A DNA stretch of 17,622 nucleotides from CAWVWF01 sp963933885 (GTDB lineage Bacteria; Bacteroidota; Bacteroidia; Flavobacteriales_C; GCA-002722245). Location of the stretch: positions 1 through 17,622 of the forward strand of contig CAWVWF010000055.1 in NCBI GenBank assembly GCA_963933885.1, in the 5' to 3' direction. The position numbers and the translations under genes are program-made. Below, one piece after another: positions 15,615 to 17,622 of the stretch. Below the pieces are notes generated by a model that saw only the letters and a program-made list of their open reading frames with translations, was not told where the DNA came from and made no database searches. Numbering within the stretch: position 1 is the first letter of the stretch; the number at the start of each line of letters is the position of its first letter.

Positions 15615-16631
15615 ATGTTTAAAAAGGAATTATTGGATGAGTATGTAAAGGAAGGATGGCTTAGAGTTCAGAAACACCCTGGTGAAGATTTGTTTATTTA
15701 CAACTACACATCTAAAACGCAATATGAAAGAAATTGGAATGATGTAACAATCAGCTGCAGAGGTTTAATTTTAAACCAAGCTGGAGATGTTGTTGCGAAA
15801 CCATTCAATAAATTCTTTAACTTGAGCGAGATTCCTAAAGAGGAGGTTCCAAACGAAGCGTTTGAGGTGTTTGAAAAAATGGATGGTTCATTAGGTATTT
15901 TATACTGGGTGAACGAAAAACCATTCATTGCATCAAGAGGTTCTTTTACAAGTGAACAAGCGGTTAAAGCTTCTGCTTTGTTACACACCAAATACAAGAA
16001 TGCCATTCCTTTATTGGAAAAAGGTGTTACTTACATTTTTGAGATTATCTACCCTGAAAACAGGATTGTAGTTGATTACGGAGATGCCGAAACGTTGGTT
16101 TTGATTGGTGCTATAGAGATTGAAACTGGAACTGAATTGCCTTTGAAAGAGATGGGATTCCCTTTGGTTGAAAGGATTGAAGCTGATGATTTTAATAAAT
16201 TACAAGCCTTGGACTTGAAGAATAAGGAAGGGTTTGTAATTAGATTTAAAAGTGGATACAGACTTAAAGTGAAGTTCGATGAATACCAACGAGTTCATAG
16301 AATCATTACACAGGTTTCTAATTTAACACTTTGGGAATGTTTGAGAGAAAACACTTCTTTGGAAGAAATTATAGACCGTGTTCCTGATGAGTTTTACGAC
16401 TGGGTTAAAGCGGTAATAAAAGAATTAAAAACAGACTTTAAAAAAATTGAAAGAATAGCCAAAAGCGAATACAAAGTTTTGGCAACAAGAAAGGAAAGTG
16501 CAGTATATTTTGAAACTTGCACTTACCCTAAAATAATGTTTAACATGCTAAACGAAAAGAAGTATGATGATGTGATTTGGAGAATGATCCGACCAGATTT
16601 TCAGAAACCGTTCGATAGCAACGAAAATTAA
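15615..16631 (+). CDS. T4 Rnl1-like RNA ligase
   Basis: The protein has 338 residues and is a member of the ATP-dependent nucleotidyltransferase superfamily closest to phage T4 RNA ligase 1. The signature elements appear in order. They are R49-G50 (CRGLIL), NKFFN with K66, motif I KMDGS with nucleophile K88, motif III around TYIFEIIYPENRIVVDY (E143), motif IV KEGFVIRF (E205-G206), and motif V LKVK (K218, K220). It activates a 5'-phosphate end with AMP and seals it to a 3'-OH RNA end. The C-terminal 100 residues are helical, as in T4 Rnl1, where this domain gives tRNA specificity. The kinase/phosphatase gene starts 5 nt after its stop, so the two form an operon for end healing and sealing. Confidence 0.93.
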   Translation: MFKKELLDEYVKEGWLRVQKHPGEDLFIYNYTSKTQYERNWNDVTISCRGLILNQAGDVVAKPFNKFFNLSEIPKEEVPNEAFEVFEKMDGSLGILYWVNEKPFIASRGSFTSEQAVKASALLHTKYKNAIPLLEKGVTYIFEIIYPENRIVVDYGDAETLVLIGAIEIETGTELPLKEMGFPLVERIEADDFNKLQALDLKNKEGFVIRFKSGYRLKVKFDEYQRVHRIITQVSNLTLWECLRENTSLEEIIDRVPDEFYDWVKAVIKELKTDFKKIERIAKSEYKVLATRKESAVYFETCTYPKIMFNMLNEKKYDDVIWRMIRPDFQKPFDSNEN

Positions 16632-16636
16632 GAAAA

Positions 16637-17527
16637 ATGAAAAAAGTAATTATAACTAAAGGATTGCCAGCGAGTGGTAAATCAACTTACGCCAAAAACT
16701 TGGTGAAGGAAAATGTTGGAATGTGGAAGAGAGTTAACAAGGACGACATGCGAGATATGTTTGATGCGTCTGTTCATTCAAAAGGAAACGAAAAGTTTCT
16801 TTTAAGAATGAGAGATCACGTTATCCTCGAAGCATTGAGATCTGGAAAACATGTTATCATTGATGACACGAATTTTGAGCCTAGACATGAAGAAAGAATT
16901 CGAGAAATTGTAGCAGAATACAAGGCGGAATCTGGACATGAAGTTAATGTTGAAGTAAAGTTCTTCGATGTTAATCTTGAGGAGTGTATCAAACGAGATA
17001 AGAAGCGAGATAATCCTGTTGGAGAAAAAGTGATCAGAAGTATTTACAACAAGTTTTTACGAGCGAAAAGTTCGATTCATAAAGACCCAGTTTATACGGA
17101 ACAAGATGAATCTTTGCCTAAAGCGATTATCTGTGATTTGGATGGAACGTTGTGTTTACTAAACGGAAGAAGTCCTTACTCAGGAATGGGTTGTATCGAT
17201 GATATTCCAAACTCACCTGTAGTTAAGATCATCGAAAAGTTCCAGAAAGACGGTCATAAAATCATCTTCTTCTCCGGAAGAACAGATGATTCAAAAGAAC
17301 AAACTGAAGCATGGTTAGATAAGCATGGAATCAATTATGAACTGTTGGTGATGAGAGCTGCAAAAGATCAAAGAAAGGATGCGATTTTGAAACGAGAAAT
17401 GTTCGATCAAAATATCGCAGGAAAATTCCAAGTTGATTTTGTACTCGACGATAGAAACCAAGTGGTTGATATGTGGAGATTAGATCTAGGTTTAGCTTGT
17501 TTACAAGTGTATTATGGTGATTTTTAA
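16637..17527 (+). CDS. T4 Pnkp-like polynucleotide 5'-kinase/3'-phosphatase
   Basis: The protein has 296 residues, close to the 301 of T4 Pnkp. The N-terminal kinase has the P-loop GLPASGKST (9-17, K15), NKDDMRDM with D36 and R39, and DDTNF (76-80). An arginine-rich lid lies near 120-124. The C-terminal HAD phosphatase has DLDGTL (167-172, nucleophile D167 and acid D169), FFSGRTDD (211-218), a Lys in KDQRKDAILK, and the late DD pair (271-272) in VLDDRNQVVD. It adds a phosphate to 5'-OH ends and removes 2',3'-cyclic or 3'-phosphates, producing ends that the ligase can join. The spacing of 5 nt to the ligase gene and the matching functions show joint use. In T4 this pair repairs tRNA cut by a host nuclease. 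Confidence 0.95.
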   Translation: MKKVIITKGLPASGKSTYAKNLVKENVGMWKRVNKDDMRDMFDASVHSKGNEKFLLRMRDHVILEALRSGKHVIIDDTNFEPRHEERIREIVAEYKAESGHEVNVEVKFFDVNLEECIKRDKKRDNPVGEKVIRSIYNKFLRAKSSIHKDPVYTEQDESLPKAIICDLDGTLCLLNGRSPYSGMGCIDDIPNSPVVKIIEKFQKDGHKIIFFSGRTDDSKEQTEAWLDKHGINYELLVMRAAKDQRKDAILKREMFDQNIAGKFQVDFVLDDRNQVVDMWRLDLGLACLQVYYGDF

Positions 17528-17579
17528 ATTAAAAAAATGACAAAAAAAATTTAGGGTGTTACTATCCAACTAATTAAAT

Positions 17580-17622
17580 TTTCACCCATTTATCATCATG
17601 AAAGTTTCGCCCATTTGTCATC
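17580..17622. repeat. start of a 25-bp-period direct repeat at the window edge
   Basis: The 18-mers 17580-17597 and 17605-17622 differ at 2 positions (TTTC[A/G]CCCATTT[A/G]TCATC) and are separated by ATGAAAG. On the minus strand both units encode similar short peptides that end in stops (DDKWAKLS and DDKWVKI), so this may be a duplicated 3' gene end. The other possibility is a tandem array that continues beyond the window. Confidence 0.5.

Noticed and set aside
17580..17622. CRISPR array
   Set aside because: The 7-nt spacing between units is too short for spacers and only two imperfect units are visible.

Overview
The window is AT-rich (roughly one third G+C by eye). It carries several marks of the phylum Bacteroidota, most likely a marine or freshwater member of the Flavobacteriales. 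These are two proteins with C-terminal type IX secretion (T9SS) sorting modules, a TonB-dependent receptor paired with a DUF4249-type lipoprotein, a promoter of the Bacteroidetes form (TTG, 20 nt, TACATTTG), and few Shine-Dalgarno sequences. Genus-level assignment is not possible from this sequence alone.

Left part (1-3178, + strand): the 3' end of a T9SS-sorted surface protein, an unrecognised exported protein, and a membrane-anchored CotH-kinase-like protein. Next, on the minus strand (7410 down to 3250), come a YceI-family protein, a secreted serine-hydrolase homologue that has lost its catalytic residues, and an ECF sigma factor overlapping an anti-sigma-like membrane protein. All three minus-strand units carry the same promoter-like motif (ACC, 17 nt beginning with five T, TA-rich hexamer). 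I infer that they form a local, autoregulated sigma regulon. Between the hydrolase homologue and YceI lies a 287-bp non-coding element with inverted ends and internal hairpins, which looks like a miniature mobile element.

Middle part (7582-14168): a strong-looking promoter drives a CBM-like/fibronectin-like T9SS protein that ends in a clear intrinsic terminator. Opposite it, on the minus strand, are an unrecognised exported protein, a small membrane protein, a DUF4249 lipoprotein and its TonB-dependent receptor. Further copies of the hairpin-containing repeat seen at 6659-6700 lie at 9405-9474 and 10471-10547.

Right part (14247-17622): two divergent units share one control region. Leftward run a winged-helix protein and an overlapping AbiEii-like nucleotidyltransferase, arranged like an antitoxin-toxin pair. 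Rightward run a T4 Rnl1-like RNA ligase and, 5 nt later, a T4 Pnkp-like 5'-kinase/3'-phosphatase. The latter two together make a complete break-healing and sealing pathway for RNA. The divergent layout of a putative RNA-modifying toxin and an RNA repair operon is the most interesting system in the window. The window ends inside a 25-bp-period repeat.
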